Part shown: piece after piece, positions 44,473 to 53,033 of the stretch
How positions within the stretch are numbered: position 1 is the stretch's first letter
Layout of the letters: every line of letters begins with the position of its first letter
Source of the DNA: Vondammii sp040505895
Lineage (GTDB): Bacteria; Pseudomonadota; Gammaproteobacteria; Chromatiales; Chromatiaceae
Assembly (NCBI GenBank): GCA_040505895.1
Contig: JBEVXU010000012.1
Coordinates: 186,001 to 250,000, forward strand
DNA: 64,000 bases
Reading direction: 5' to 3'
Notes under the pieces: generated by a model
The model's database searches: none
Told to the model about the DNA's origin: nothing
Seen by the model: the letters and a program-made list of their open reading frames with translations, nothing else
Position numbers and translations under genes: made by a program

Positions 44473-45555
44473 CTAGCGAATCTTGAGACTGGCCAGACCG
44501 ACCAGTACCAGGATCACTGTGACAATCCAAAAACGTACAATGACCCTCGGTTCAGGCCACCCCTTAAGCTCAAAATGGTGATGCAACGGCGCCATACGAA
44601 AAATACGCCTACCGGTGAGCTTGAACGAGGCCACCTGCAACATCACCGACACGGTCTCCATAACGAAGACACCACCCATGATCATGAGCACCAGCTCCTG
44701 GCGCACAACAACCGCCACCACGCCCAGGGCGGCACCAAGTGCCAGAGCACCTACATCCCCCATAAAAACCTGTGCCGGATAGGCGTTAAACCAAAGGAAA
44801 CCGAGACCCGAACCCACCAGTGCACCGCAGAAGACAGCCATCTCGCCCACTCCCGGGATATAGGGAATCAGCAAGTAACCAGCAATTTTTGAGTGACCCA
44901 CAACATAGGCAAAGATGCCAAGGGCACCGGCCACCAGTACGGTCGGCATAATCGCCAATCCATCAAGCCCGTCAGTAAGGTTGACCGCATTGCTGCTGCC
45001 GACGATGACAAGGTAGGTCAACAGGATGAACCACGGCCCCATGTCGATCACCACATTCTTGAAGAAGGGGATCATCAATTCGGTCTCAGCCGGGCTGGAG
45101 GCAGTGGTATAAAGTATGTAGGCGGCTCCCAGACCCACTACCGACTGCCACAGATATTTATACTTTGCCGCCAACCCTTTTGAGTTCTTCAGCACCAGCT
45201 TTTTGTAGTCATCGATAAAACCGATAACTCCAAACAACAGCGTCACCAGCAGCACTATCCAGACGTAGCGGTTACTCAAGTCAGACCAGAAAAGCGTGCT
45301 GATGGAGATACCAACCAGCAGCAGGGCACCACCCATAGTAGGCGTCCCCGCCTTGGAGAGGTGACTCTGAGGGCCGTCATCACGCACCGTCTGACCGATC
45401 TGATGACGAATCAGACGCCGTATCATTACCGGCCCGACCATAAAGGAGATCATCAACGCCGTAAGTACGCCGAGAATCGCCCGTAGCGTCAGGTACTGAA
45501 AGACGCCGAAGCCGTTGTTGTACTGCGTCAGGTATTCCGCCAGATAGACCAGCAT
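44473..45555 (-). CDS. mraY: phospho-MurNAc-pentapeptide transferase
   Basis: It makes lipid I on undecaprenyl phosphate. The ATG at 45555, one base after the murF stop, gives 360 residues, the same length as E. coli MraY; the frame is open six codons further. Aspartate motifs are in GFIDDYKKLVLKNSKGL near 112, NLTDGLDGLAIMPTVLVAG near 190 and MGDVGALALGAALG near 265. About ten membrane segments are seen. Confidence 0.98.
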   Translation of the reverse strand: MLVYLAEYLTQYNNGFGVFQYLTLRAILGVLTALMISFMVGPVMIRRLIRHQIGQTVRDDGPQSHLSKAGTPTMGGALLLVGISISTLFWSDLSNRYVWIVLLVTLLFGVIGFIDDYKKLVLKNSKGLAAKYKYLWQSVVGLGAAYILYTTASSPAETELMIPFFKNVVIDMGPWFILLTYLVIVGSSNAVNLTDGLDGLAIMPTVLVAGALGIFAYVVGHSKIAGYLLIPYIPGVGEMAVFCGALVGSGLGFLWFNAYPAQVFMGDVGALALGAALGVVAVVVRQELVLMIMGGVFVMETVSVMLQVASFKLTGRRIFRMAPLHHHFELKGWPEPRVIVRFWIVTVILVLVGLASLKIR

Positions 45556-45556
45556 G

Positions 45557-46918
45557 TCAGTCAATCCCCACAATGAGTCTGTTGATAATCTGCTCCATGC
45601 CTGCGCGCCTGGAACCTTTCACCAGTACGCAGTCCTCCGGCTTCAGCACCTGCAGAAGCCCTTCGATCAATTCATCGCGCCCGGAAAAGCCGCAGCCGCC
45701 TTCACCAAAAGCATCGGCGGCAACTACAGCGTGGCCAACGGCATAGAGATGCTCGATTCCCGAGCTGCGGGCCAACTCACCCAACTCACGGTAGAAAAGC
45801 TCTCCTCCCTCCCCCATCTCAGCCAGCTCACCCAATACCAGAAAACGCCGGCCAGGGGCGGTGACCAGCACCTCGATAGCGGCGGCGACGGAGTCGGGGT
45901 TAGCGTTATAGCTGTCATCCACCAGCTGCACCCCGTTGCGTCCAACCATGGGGTAAAGCCGCCCCTTCACCGGCTGCAGCGATTCCAGGCCGGATACAAT
46001 CTGATTCAGGTCCGCCCCCATCACCTGAGCCGCAGTGATTGCAGCAAGTGCATTCATCCGATTGTGACGTCCAGCCAGGGGTAACTTAATCTCCAGATCA
46101 CCCTCTGGAGTAGAGACGGGGAAACGGCTAAAAAAGCCACTCCCTTCCCAGACGATATCCCACGCCTCTTCAGGGCTGCTGACATCCGCAGGCTGAGTGA
46201 CGCCGAAAGTGCGATATTTCCGCTCCCCGGCCATCTGTCGCCACAGTGGTGCCCAATGATCGTCGGCGTTGAATATGAAACAGCCGTCATCGGTCAGGCC
46301 GTTGATGATCTCTCCCTTGGCACGAGCCACCCTCTCGAGTGAGCCAAAGCCCTCCAGATGAGCACGACCGGCGTTGGTAAGCAGTGCCACATCCGGCTGG
46401 GCAATACGACTCAGGTAGTCGATCTCCCCGATATGATTAGCACCCATTTCCACCACTGCGTAGGACTGCTCCTGCAGACGCAGCAGGGTCAGCGGCATAC
46501 CGATTTCGTTATTCAGATTTCCTTCAGTGGCAAGTACCTCACCACGACAACGCAGGATTGAGGCGAGCATCTCTTTTACTGTGGTCTTGCCGTTGCTGCC
46601 GGTGATCGCCACAAGCAGAGCCTCAGCTCGCTGCCGCCACATGGCGGCAAGTTGCCCCAACCCCTCCAGAGTGTTATCGACCTGCAAAAGAGGCAACTCT
46701 GTCATCACTGCACGTTGCACCATGGCACCTGATGAGCCGCGTTCAGCGGCAAGGTCAAGATAGTCATGTCCATCAAAATTCGGCCCCACCAGGGCGACAA
46801 ACAGATCACCCGCGGCGATAGTTCTACTGTCGGTGCTGACGGCCGAGAAGCATCCCTCAGGGCCGATGTGACGCGCACTCAGTTTTTCGGCGGCCGCAGA
46901 GAGGCTGAATTCGATCAC
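45557..46918 (-). CDS. murF: UDP-MurNAc-tripeptide D-Ala-D-Ala ligase
   Basis: It completes the UDP-MurNAc pentapeptide. Of 453 residues, VAITGSNGKTTVKEMLASIL near 103 is the P-loop and VVEMGANHIGEIDYL near 153 and DDSYNANPDSVAAAIEVL near 333 are family motifs. Its start overlaps the murE stop as ATGA. Confidence 0.98.
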   Translation of the reverse strand: MIEFSLSAAAEKLSARHIGPEGCFSAVSTDSRTIAAGDLFVALVGPNFDGHDYLDLAAERGSSGAMVQRAVMTELPLLQVDNTLEGLGQLAAMWRQRAEALLVAITGSNGKTTVKEMLASILRCRGEVLATEGNLNNEIGMPLTLLRLQEQSYAVVEMGANHIGEIDYLSRIAQPDVALLTNAGRAHLEGFGSLERVARAKGEIINGLTDDGCFIFNADDHWAPLWRQMAGERKYRTFGVTQPADVSSPEEAWDIVWEGSGFFSRFPVSTPEGDLEIKLPLAGRHNRMNALAAITAAQVMGADLNQIVSGLESLQPVKGRLYPMVGRNGVQLVDDSYNANPDSVAAAIEVLVTAPGRRFLVLGELAEMGEGGELFYRELGELARSSGIEHLYAVGHAVVAADAFGEGGCGFSGRDELIEGLLQVLKPEDCVLVKGSRRAGMEQIINRLIVGID

Positions 46919-48447
46919 ACCCCCACCTCCGACAACGCAGCTACTACCTGTTCACAGTCACTGAACGGCAGTTTCTCACCAGCTACGACCTGCACCGTCT
47001 CATGGCCTTTACCGGCTACCAACACCAGGTCACCTATTTCCGCCTCAGTAATTGCTCGAGCAATTGCTTGTTTGCGGTCACGCACCACTTGCACCTGTTC
47101 AGGCCGTTTCATTCCCGCCAAAATCTCTGCAACGATAAGACCACCATCCTCACCGCGGGGATTGTCATCGGTGACGATCACTCGATCTGCCAGCCGTTCC
47201 GCCACGCGTCCCATCTGTGGTCTTTTGCCACGATCACGGTCACCACCGCAGCCGAACAGACAGATCAAGCGCTTTTTGGCATGATCTCGCAACGCCAACA
47301 GCACATGCTCCAAGGCATCGGGGGTATGGGCGTAATCAACAACGACCAATGGTCTGTCGCCACCACCGAAATGCTCCATCCTTCCAGGTACCGTACGCAG
47401 TTTCTCCAACCGCTCCACAGCTTCATTCAAGGGGATGTCCAGATGCAGCAGAACCGCCAGCACCGCCAGAAGATTGCTGACATTGAAATGCCCCAACAGA
47501 GGGGTCTTCAACTCACCGGCACCCCAGCTGCTCTCAATCGCTATGTGCATCCCCTCGCCGCTCGAATCCACCGCCGACGCCTGAAGCCAACAGTCCACTT
47601 CGACACCATCAGCTACACCACTACCGATGCCGTAGCCCACACGCTTTATCTCGGCAGGCAATTCACTGAGCAGTTCCCGACCAAAGGGATCATCCAGGTT
47701 GATCACCGCGCAACCGAGGCCCGGCATATAGAAGAGCTGCTTTTTGGTTTCGCCGTAGGCCTCCAGGGTGCCGTGATAGTCGAGATGATCGCGACTCAGG
47801 TTGGTAAATACCGCCACATCGAAGTGGAGATGTGCGACCCGGCTCTGATCCAGCGCATGAGAGGAGACCTCCATCGCCACCGCCTTCGCACCCTGGGCAT
47901 GAAGCGCGTTTAGCAGCGCCTGTAGCAGCACCGGATCCGGGGTCGTGTGAGTGGAGTCTTCCATACTGTCGGGAAAACCATTGCCAAGGGTACCGATCAC
48001 GCCACAGGGGCGCTCGTCGGAGAGCGCCCGAGCAAGAAACTGGGCGCAACTGGTCTTGCCGTTGGTGCCGGTAACACCAATCACGGTCATATCCCGGCTC
48101 GGGTGGTGATAAAAGTGTCCTGCAATAGCGCTCAGCTTGGTGCCCAAACCTTCTAAAATCAGTAGTGGAACATCAAGTGATTCTGTGAGCATATCAATAC
48201 GCTCCACCGGCCACTCCCGGTCCGCCTCACAAACTACCGCCGTCGCACCGCCATCCAACGCCTGATTAATAAAGTCGAGGCCGTGCCGGCTGCCACCGGA
48301 GCAGGCCAGAAACAGGCTCCCCTGACGCACCGTTCTACTGTCCTGGGTCAAACCGGTGATTTCGCAATCCACCTCGTCGGAGATCACCAGCCAGTTCGAC
48401 AGTAGTTCACCAAGCATCACCCCGGCTTTTATCTCTCCTGCCATCAC
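46915..48447 (-). CDS. murE: UDP-MurNAc-L-Ala-D-Glu-diaminopimelate ligase
   Basis: It adds the third residue of the stem peptide. GVTGTNGKTSCAQFLARAL near 123 is the P-loop. The DNPRGEDG motif near 425 is the one associated with meso-diaminopimelate rather than lysine specificity, as expected for a Gram-negative. The start overlaps the ftsI stop as ATGA. Confidence 0.98.
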   Translation of the reverse strand: MMAGEIKAGVMLGELLSNWLVISDEVDCEITGLTQDSRTVRQGSLFLACSGGSRHGLDFINQALDGGATAVVCEADREWPVERIDMLTESLDVPLLILEGLGTKLSAIAGHFYHHPSRDMTVIGVTGTNGKTSCAQFLARALSDERPCGVIGTLGNGFPDSMEDSTHTTPDPVLLQALLNALHAQGAKAVAMEVSSHALDQSRVAHLHFDVAVFTNLSRDHLDYHGTLEAYGETKKQLFYMPGLGCAVINLDDPFGRELLSELPAEIKRVGYGIGSGVADGVEVDCWLQASAVDSSGEGMHIAIESSWGAGELKTPLLGHFNVSNLLAVLAVLLHLDIPLNEAVERLEKLRTVPGRMEHFGGGDRPLVVVDYAHTPDALEHVLLALRDHAKKRLICLFGCGGDRDRGKRPQMGRVAERLADRVIVTDDNPRGEDGGLIVAEILAGMKRPEQVQVVRDRKQAIARAITEAEIGDLVLVAGKGHETVQVVAGEKLPFSDCEQVVAALSEVGV

Positions 48448-50207
48448 TCGCCTCCCAATCCGGCAATCTGCACACCCTTTTCACTGAGTGCATCAGGCGC
48501 TACATTGAGCAGCCTTAGGGAGCCGGCCATCACCTTGGCAAAAACCGGTGCAGCCACAAGACCACCGTAGTATTTGCCCGCACTCGGCTCATCGATCATC
48601 ACCACCATCACCAGACGGGGATCACTGGCTGGCGCCATACCGGCAAATACTGCCGTGTAGCGATCATCGGAGTAGCCGCCTGAGATACTCTTCTTCACCG
48701 TTCCGGTCTTGCCGGCAACACGGTAACCGGCCACGGCGGCACGGGGAGCAGTACCCTTGGCGGAGACCACCGCTTCCATCATTTTGCGTACCGATTGAGC
48801 CGTCGCCACGCTCATCACCCGCTTCTCTTCCGCCGGTTCATCACGCTTCACCAGTGACAGAGGACGCCTGACACCATCTGCTGCGATGGTTGTGTAGGCA
48901 TCGGCCAGCTGCAGAGGCGTTACCGAGAGGCCATAACCAAAAGCAAGAGTGGCCTGATCAATCTTTACCCAACGCTGATACGGGGGCAGCTGCCCTCCCA
49001 CTTCACCAGGAAAGCCGGTATAGGTCGGTTCACCAAACCCCAACTGAGAAAAGAGCCTCCAGAGCTTATCCTTAGGAAGGCTCAGCGCAATCTTGCTGAC
49101 GCCAACGTTGCTCGATTTCTTGATAACCGTAGAAACATCGATAAGGCCGTAGTCCCGAATGTCCTTCACCGGATAGCGCCCCACCTTAAATACTCCGGGA
49201 GCAGTATTGATCAGCGTATCGGGCCTGTATTTACCGGACTCAAGTGCCGCCGCAATGGTAAAAGGCTTCATTGTTGAACCGGGTTCAAATACATCGGTCA
49301 CCGCGCGGTTACGGAAGCTGCCGGCTTTACCTCGTTTACTACCGTTGGGGTTGTAGGCCGGCTGATTCACCATCGCCAACACCTCACCCGACTTGGCATC
49401 AACAATCACCGCTGAGCCGGACTTGGCTTTGTGGTGTTTAACCGCGCCCTTCAGCTCCCGGTAGGCAAGAAACTGAAGCCGCCGGTCGATGCTCAGCACC
49501 AGATCATTGCCCTTACGCGGTTCAAGAATCTGCTCCACATCCTTCACCACCCGGGCGAGGCCGTCACGGATCACCCGTTTTTTTCCCGCTGTTCCCTTCA
49601 ACCACTCTTCGTATGCGAGCTCCAGCCCCTCTTGTCCATGATCATCAATACCGGTAAAGCCAACCACATGAGCGAACACCTCACCGCCTGGATAGTAGCG
49701 GCGATACTCCCGCTGCAGCCCGACACCCTCGATCCCCTGCTCATCAACCAGATCCTTCACTTTATTAGCCAGATCAGGATTGACCCTACGCTTGAGGTAG
49801 ATAAAAGAGCGGCTACTGCGCTGGGCCAGCTGCCGCCGCAGCTCGTCCAAGTCCCGTCCCAGCAACTTGGCCAGGGGCGCCAGGATACGCCTGTCCGGAG
49901 AGAGAAGTCGAGGATTGGCCCACACAGAATCCACAGGCGTGCTGATCGCTAAAGGTTGACCCTTACGGTCAGTGATCATTCCTCTGTCAGCTGGGATATC
50001 CAGCACCCTCAGGTGGCGCCTCTGACCCTCATTTTGCAGGAAGTCAGTCTCAAAGATCTGACGCTCCACCGCGCCCCCTACCAACAACATGCCGGAGAGT
50101 GAGAGCAAGACAAGCAGAGTCCAGCGCCGAGCTCGGTAGCTCGGCAACTTCACCTGTTCTCCCTTGGGAGAATCAGACCGCCGTTTTTTTCGCTCAATAG
50201 CCGCCAT
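48444..50207 (-). CDS. ftsI: septal peptidoglycan transpeptidase FtsI (PBP3)
   Basis: A class B penicillin-binding protein of 587 residues with one N-terminal membrane segment (about 30-50) after a basic tail. The active-site SXXK is in EPGSTMKPFTIAAALESGKY near 308, SXN in KKSSNVGVSKIAL near 358, and KTGT in YRVAGKTGTVKKS near 500. The gene starts within the last 14 bp of ftsL. Confidence 0.98.
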   Translation of the reverse strand: MAAIERKKRRSDSPKGEQVKLPSYRARRWTLLVLLSLSGMLLVGGAVERQIFETDFLQNEGQRRHLRVLDIPADRGMITDRKGQPLAISTPVDSVWANPRLLSPDRRILAPLAKLLGRDLDELRRQLAQRSSRSFIYLKRRVNPDLANKVKDLVDEQGIEGVGLQREYRRYYPGGEVFAHVVGFTGIDDHGQEGLELAYEEWLKGTAGKKRVIRDGLARVVKDVEQILEPRKGNDLVLSIDRRLQFLAYRELKGAVKHHKAKSGSAVIVDAKSGEVLAMVNQPAYNPNGSKRGKAGSFRNRAVTDVFEPGSTMKPFTIAAALESGKYRPDTLINTAPGVFKVGRYPVKDIRDYGLIDVSTVIKKSSNVGVSKIALSLPKDKLWRLFSQLGFGEPTYTGFPGEVGGQLPPYQRWVKIDQATLAFGYGLSVTPLQLADAYTTIAADGVRRPLSLVKRDEPAEEKRVMSVATAQSVRKMMEAVVSAKGTAPRAAVAGYRVAGKTGTVKKSISGGYSDDRYTAVFAGMAPASDPRLVMVVMIDEPSAGKYYGGLVAAPVFAKVMAGSLRLLNVAPDALSEKGVQIAGLGGE

Positions 50208-50496
50208 TGCCGCCTGTCACTTTAGAGGGCCTGATTACCATCACATCACTCGCTGGGGGACTGTGCATTTTCAACCGTTTTCTTGCTATCCGTTCAATCC
50301 GTCCATGAGTAGCCCAGGTACTCTGCTCCAGCTGCAAACGCCCCCACTCAACATCGATCCGGTCACGCTCGGCGCGCAGCTGCTGCAGCTCAACAAAGTT
50401 TTTCCGCGATGCATATTTCGCATACACCACCCCTGTTGCCGATACCAGCAGAGTGAGCGCCGTGATGATAAAAACCACCAACTGTCGACGGCTCAT
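50194..50496 (-). CDS. ftsL: cell division protein FtsL
   Basis: A 100-residue bitopic protein: a membrane segment at about 6-26 followed by a leucine-zipper-like coiled coil (VELQQLRAERDRIDVEWGRL) and WATHGRIERIARKRLKMHSP. It forms a complex with FtsB and FtsQ. Recognition rests on size, topology and position between rsmH and ftsI. Start overlaps rsmH stop as ATGA. Confidence 0.93.
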   Translation of the reverse strand: MSRRQLVVFIITALTLLVSATGVVYAKYASRKNFVELQQLRAERDRIDVEWGRLQLEQSTWATHGRIERIARKRLKMHSPPASDVMVIRPSKVTGGNGGY

Positions 50497-51428
50497 AACA
50501 ATCTCTCCGCCACCCGAAGTACCGCGCTACGCGACCGCGGATTCTCCGTCACCTCTTGCAGCGAGGGTTTTGTCGCTTTGCCGATACGTTTGAGTTTGGA
50601 GTTCATCTGCTCCTGAGTTACAGGAAGGCCTGGAGGAAAATTGTCACCACGCTCACACTCGCGCATAAACCGCTTTACTATCCGATCCTCCAGTGAATGA
50701 AAACTGATCACCACCAAACGTCCTCCGGGCGCAAGCACCCGCAGCGATTGATCAAGGCAGGACCTCAGATCATCCAGCTCTCTATTAATAAATATTCGAA
50801 TCCCTTGGAAGGCGCGCGTTGCCGGATGCTTCCCCTTCTCCCAGGCGGGATTGGCCGCCGTGACAATCTCCGCCAAACGACCGGTGGTCTCTATCGGCGC
50901 CAACTGCCCGGCCTCATGGATTGCCCGCGCTATACGCTTGGCATGGCGCTCCTCACCGTACTCCTTAAGTACCTGTGCGATATCTTCCACTTTCGCCCGT
51001 GCAAGCCACTGAGCAGCGCTGACGCCTGACGCATTATCCATTCGCATATCCAACGGTCCGTCCTTGAGAAAACTAAAACCCCGCTCCGGGGTATCGAGCT
51101 GGGGTGATGAGACACCGAGATCAAGGAGTATCCCGTTGACCCCGCCAACAAGTCCCTCTTGGTTCGCAAACTGTTCCAGCATGGCAAAGGAGCCCTGCTT
51201 TATCTGAAACCGACCATCACTCTCGAAGAGCGTACGGCCATGGGCCACTGCTTCCGGGTCTTTATCTATAGCTAACAGTCGACCCGCATCACCAAGAGCA
51301 TCAAGCAACGCTCCACTGTGCCCTCCCCGTCCGAATGTGCCATCTACATAAGCGCCCGATGGATCAATGGCCAGTCCGGCCAGCGCCTCACTAAAAAGGA
51401 CTGGAAGATGTCTTGCAGAGTGCCCCAT
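50493..51428 (-). CDS. rsmH: 16S rRNA m4C1402 methyltransferase
   Basis: A SAM methyltransferase (formerly MraW) that acts on C1402 of 16S rRNA. Of 311 residues, HLPVLFSEALAGLAI and YVDGTFGRGGHSGALLDAL form the N-terminus and motif I; GVNGILLDLGVSSPQLDTPE near 103 and VISFHSLEDRIVKRFMRECE near 245 are family signatures. It lies 2 bp downstream of mraZ. Confidence 0.97.
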   Translation of the reverse strand: MGHSARHLPVLFSEALAGLAIDPSGAYVDGTFGRGGHSGALLDALGDAGRLLAIDKDPEAVAHGRTLFESDGRFQIKQGSFAMLEQFANQEGLVGGVNGILLDLGVSSPQLDTPERGFSFLKDGPLDMRMDNASGVSAAQWLARAKVEDIAQVLKEYGEERHAKRIARAIHEAGQLAPIETTGRLAEIVTAANPAWEKGKHPATRAFQGIRIFINRELDDLRSCLDQSLRVLAPGGRLVVISFHSLEDRIVKRFMRECERGDNFPPGLPVTQEQMNSKLKRIGKATKPSLQEVTENPRSRSAVLRVAERLL

Positions 51429-51430
51429 AG

Positions 51431-51886
51431 CTATAAAGAGAGCGTTTCGAGATCAGCTGGGAGGTTCTGTTGATCAGAGTGGAGATTTTCAAGGCCCGCT
51501 TCCAACTGCGCGTTCCACCGCTCCTCATCCCAGAGCTCAAAACGGTTGGCCTGCCCTACCAGCATCGCCTGTTTTTTTAAACCGGCAAACTCACGCAGAT
51601 TCTGCGGTAGCAACACCCGCCCCTGGCCATCCATCTCAACCTCGGTGGCATTACCTACCAGCAGACGCTGTAAATTTCGTGCGGAGGGATTGAAGGAGGG
51701 GAGCTGCATCAGTTTGCGCTCAATCACCTGCCACTCCGGCAAGGGGTAGATCAGCAGGCAGTGGTCCTTGTCAATGGTAACAACCAACTCCGAGGCACAA
51801 CGCTCCCGCAACCGATCACGATACCGCGTCGGTATAGCCAGACGCCCTTTGGCATCCAGATTGAGTTTGGTAGCACCTCGAAACAA
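51431..51886 (-). CDS. mraZ: transcriptional regulator MraZ
   Basis: A 151-residue protein with two AbrB-like SpoVT/MraZ halves: MFRGATKLNLDAKGRLAIPT and, in the second half, VEMDGQGRVLLPQNLREFAG. It binds DNA upstream of its own operon and represses it in E. coli. The start is TTG at 51886, fixed by alignment with the universal MFRGA N-terminus and by AGGGGGG five to six bases upstream; a nearby ATG is out of frame. Confidence 0.96.
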   Translation of the reverse strand: MFRGATKLNLDAKGRLAIPTRYRDRLRERCASELVVTIDKDHCLLIYPLPEWQVIERKLMQLPSFNPSARNLQRLLVGNATEVEMDGQGRVLLPQNLREFAGLKKQAMLVGQANRFELWDEERWNAQLEAGLENLHSDQQNLPADLETLSL

Positions 51887-51908
51887 AGCATTCCCCCCTA
51901 GTTATTAT

Positions 51909-51972
51909 TTCCCTAAAAAACCACTTTCCCCCACTTATCACCATAATAGGTATCACTTTACCACCTTGTCAA
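51909..51972 (-). promoter_or_regulatory. mraZ promoter and MraZ operator array
   Basis: Reading the minus strand, TTGACA (51972-51967) and TATTAT (51948-51943) are separated by 18 bp. From the -10 onward four G-rich units occur at an exact 10-bp period: TGGTG (51943-51939), TGGGG (51933-51929), TGGTT (51923-51919) and GGGAA (51913-51909). This matches the E. coli MraZ operator, which has repeated TGGGN units every 10 bp between promoter and gene. Confidence 0.75.
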
Positions 51973-52076
51973 GGTAACAAAACCACTAATACAGGAGAAA
52001 GTTCCTTTAAAGACAGGGGCTTACAAGCGGAAGTAAAAGGAGGAACGCACCAATAAAACACTATAAAACAGCGCGA

Positions 52077-52106
52077 TAAAAAGCGTACTTAAAGTGACAC
52101 CTTAAG
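52077..52106 (-). terminator. candidate rnpB terminator
   Basis: On the minus strand CTTAAGGTG and CACTTTAAG form a stem with one G-U pair, followed within a few bases by five Ts (52082-52078). It lies about 40 bases beyond the 3' end of rnpB and upstream of the mraZ promoter. The loop is very tight, so confidence is modest. Confidence 0.4.
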
Positions 52107-52146
52107 AAATAAAGGGAATAAAGGAACTAAAGGGGTTTATAGAGAA

Positions 52147-52522
52147 GAGAGGAAGCCGGCCTGTAAGCCGGGTTCTGTCGAGAATGATCATTCATCTGGG
52201 ATGCACGTCACCATGCACCTCAAGCAACCTACCCGGGAACCGCGCGGACCACGCGTTACAGCCGAAGCTGCCTGCTCCCCTATTTGGTCTTGCTCCGAGT
52301 GGGGTTTACCCAGCCACTGCCGTTACCGACAGCGCGGTGCGCTCTTACCGACACCATTTCACCCTTACCGTCCAGCTATCCGAGGATGACTGGAGTAGGC
52401 GGTATATTTTCTGCGGCACTTTCCGTAGGCTCTCGCCTCCCAGGCGTTACCTGGCACTCTGCCCTATGGAGCCCGGACTTTCCTCCACCCCATCAGGGGT
52501 AGCGACCATCCAGCCGACTTCC
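52147..52522 (-). ncRNA. rnpB: RNase P RNA (M1 RNA, bacterial type A)
   Basis: The catalytic RNA that matures tRNA 5' ends. The minus strand contains the conserved GGAGGAAAGTCCGGGCTCC (52487-52469) and near the 3' end the ACAGAACCCGGCTTACAG element that includes the tRNA-CCA-binding region. The 5' GAAGTCGGC (52521 down) pairs with the 3' GCCGGCTTC (52160-52152) to make helix P1. Length about 375 nt is normal. rnpB upstream of mraZ is common in gammaproteobacteria. Ends are estimated from P1. Confidence 0.95.
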
Positions 52523-52529
52523 AACGCAG

Positions 52530-52558
52530 AGGATAAGCCCATAGGAGAAAAACCGCAA
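52530..52558 (-). promoter_or_regulatory. candidate rnpB promoter
   Basis: On the minus strand TTGCGG (52558-52553) and TATCCT (52535-52530) are separated by 17 bp, and the RNA start would be 7-8 bases further, at the base of helix P1. Confidence 0.55.
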
Positions 52559-52580
52559 CACTCTCCGGCAAAGGAACCCA

Positions 52581-52897
52581 GGGCCGGTTAACACTAAGCG
52601 AATGTCCAGCGTTGGCTCTACAAATGAGTCCAGTCAAGGCGCGCAGAGTACGGTTTGGGCGCTCCAAATAAACGATGCGCAACGCCGAATGGGCTCATTT
52701 GAGAGCCAACCCGGAGGGACGGGGCCATTTTTCGCATGACGGCGTTGCACTTTCGCTTATGTACAGGATGTACGGTATGCCGCGAGCGCAGGGATGCGCA
52801 GGAGCGGCGATGTACGGCAGGTACACGGCGATCAGTGCGCCTTGTCCTGCAAAAAATAGCTACCGGCGATGGATATTCGCATAGCGTTAACAGGCCC
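52581..52897. repeat. 317-bp composite palindromic element
   Basis: The ends, GGGCCGGTTAACACTAAGCG at 52581 and its near-complement ending at 52897, match at about 24 of 28 positions with GTTAAC conserved in both. Inside, TTGGCTCTACAAATGAG (52612-52628) is complemented, with one indel, near 52693-52708, and several GTAC-centred short palindromes lie at 52760-52825. It fills most of the gap between rnpB and argD and encodes nothing recognisable. Confidence 0.6.
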
Positions 52898-52964
52898 TTG
52901 CCCAGAATAACTTGCGCCATCATCGTCACAGGTTTAGGATTAACGGTTTTCTCACTGTTTTCAG

Positions 52965-52993
52965 GCAGCCCTCAACCAATTGGGCTGCTTTTT
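52965..52993 (+). terminator. strong Rho-independent terminator 41 bp upstream of argD
   Basis: GCAGCCC (52965-52971) and GGGCTGC (52982-52988) form a perfect 7-bp stem followed by five Ts, then a second T-rich patch. It points in the argD direction, but no plus-strand gene lies upstream; it may end a transcript from the repeat region or act as an argD leader attenuator. Confidence 0.8.
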
Positions 52994-53033
52994 CATTTTT
53001 AGTAGGGCGAGACGGGTGCCCGGAGGATCGAAC

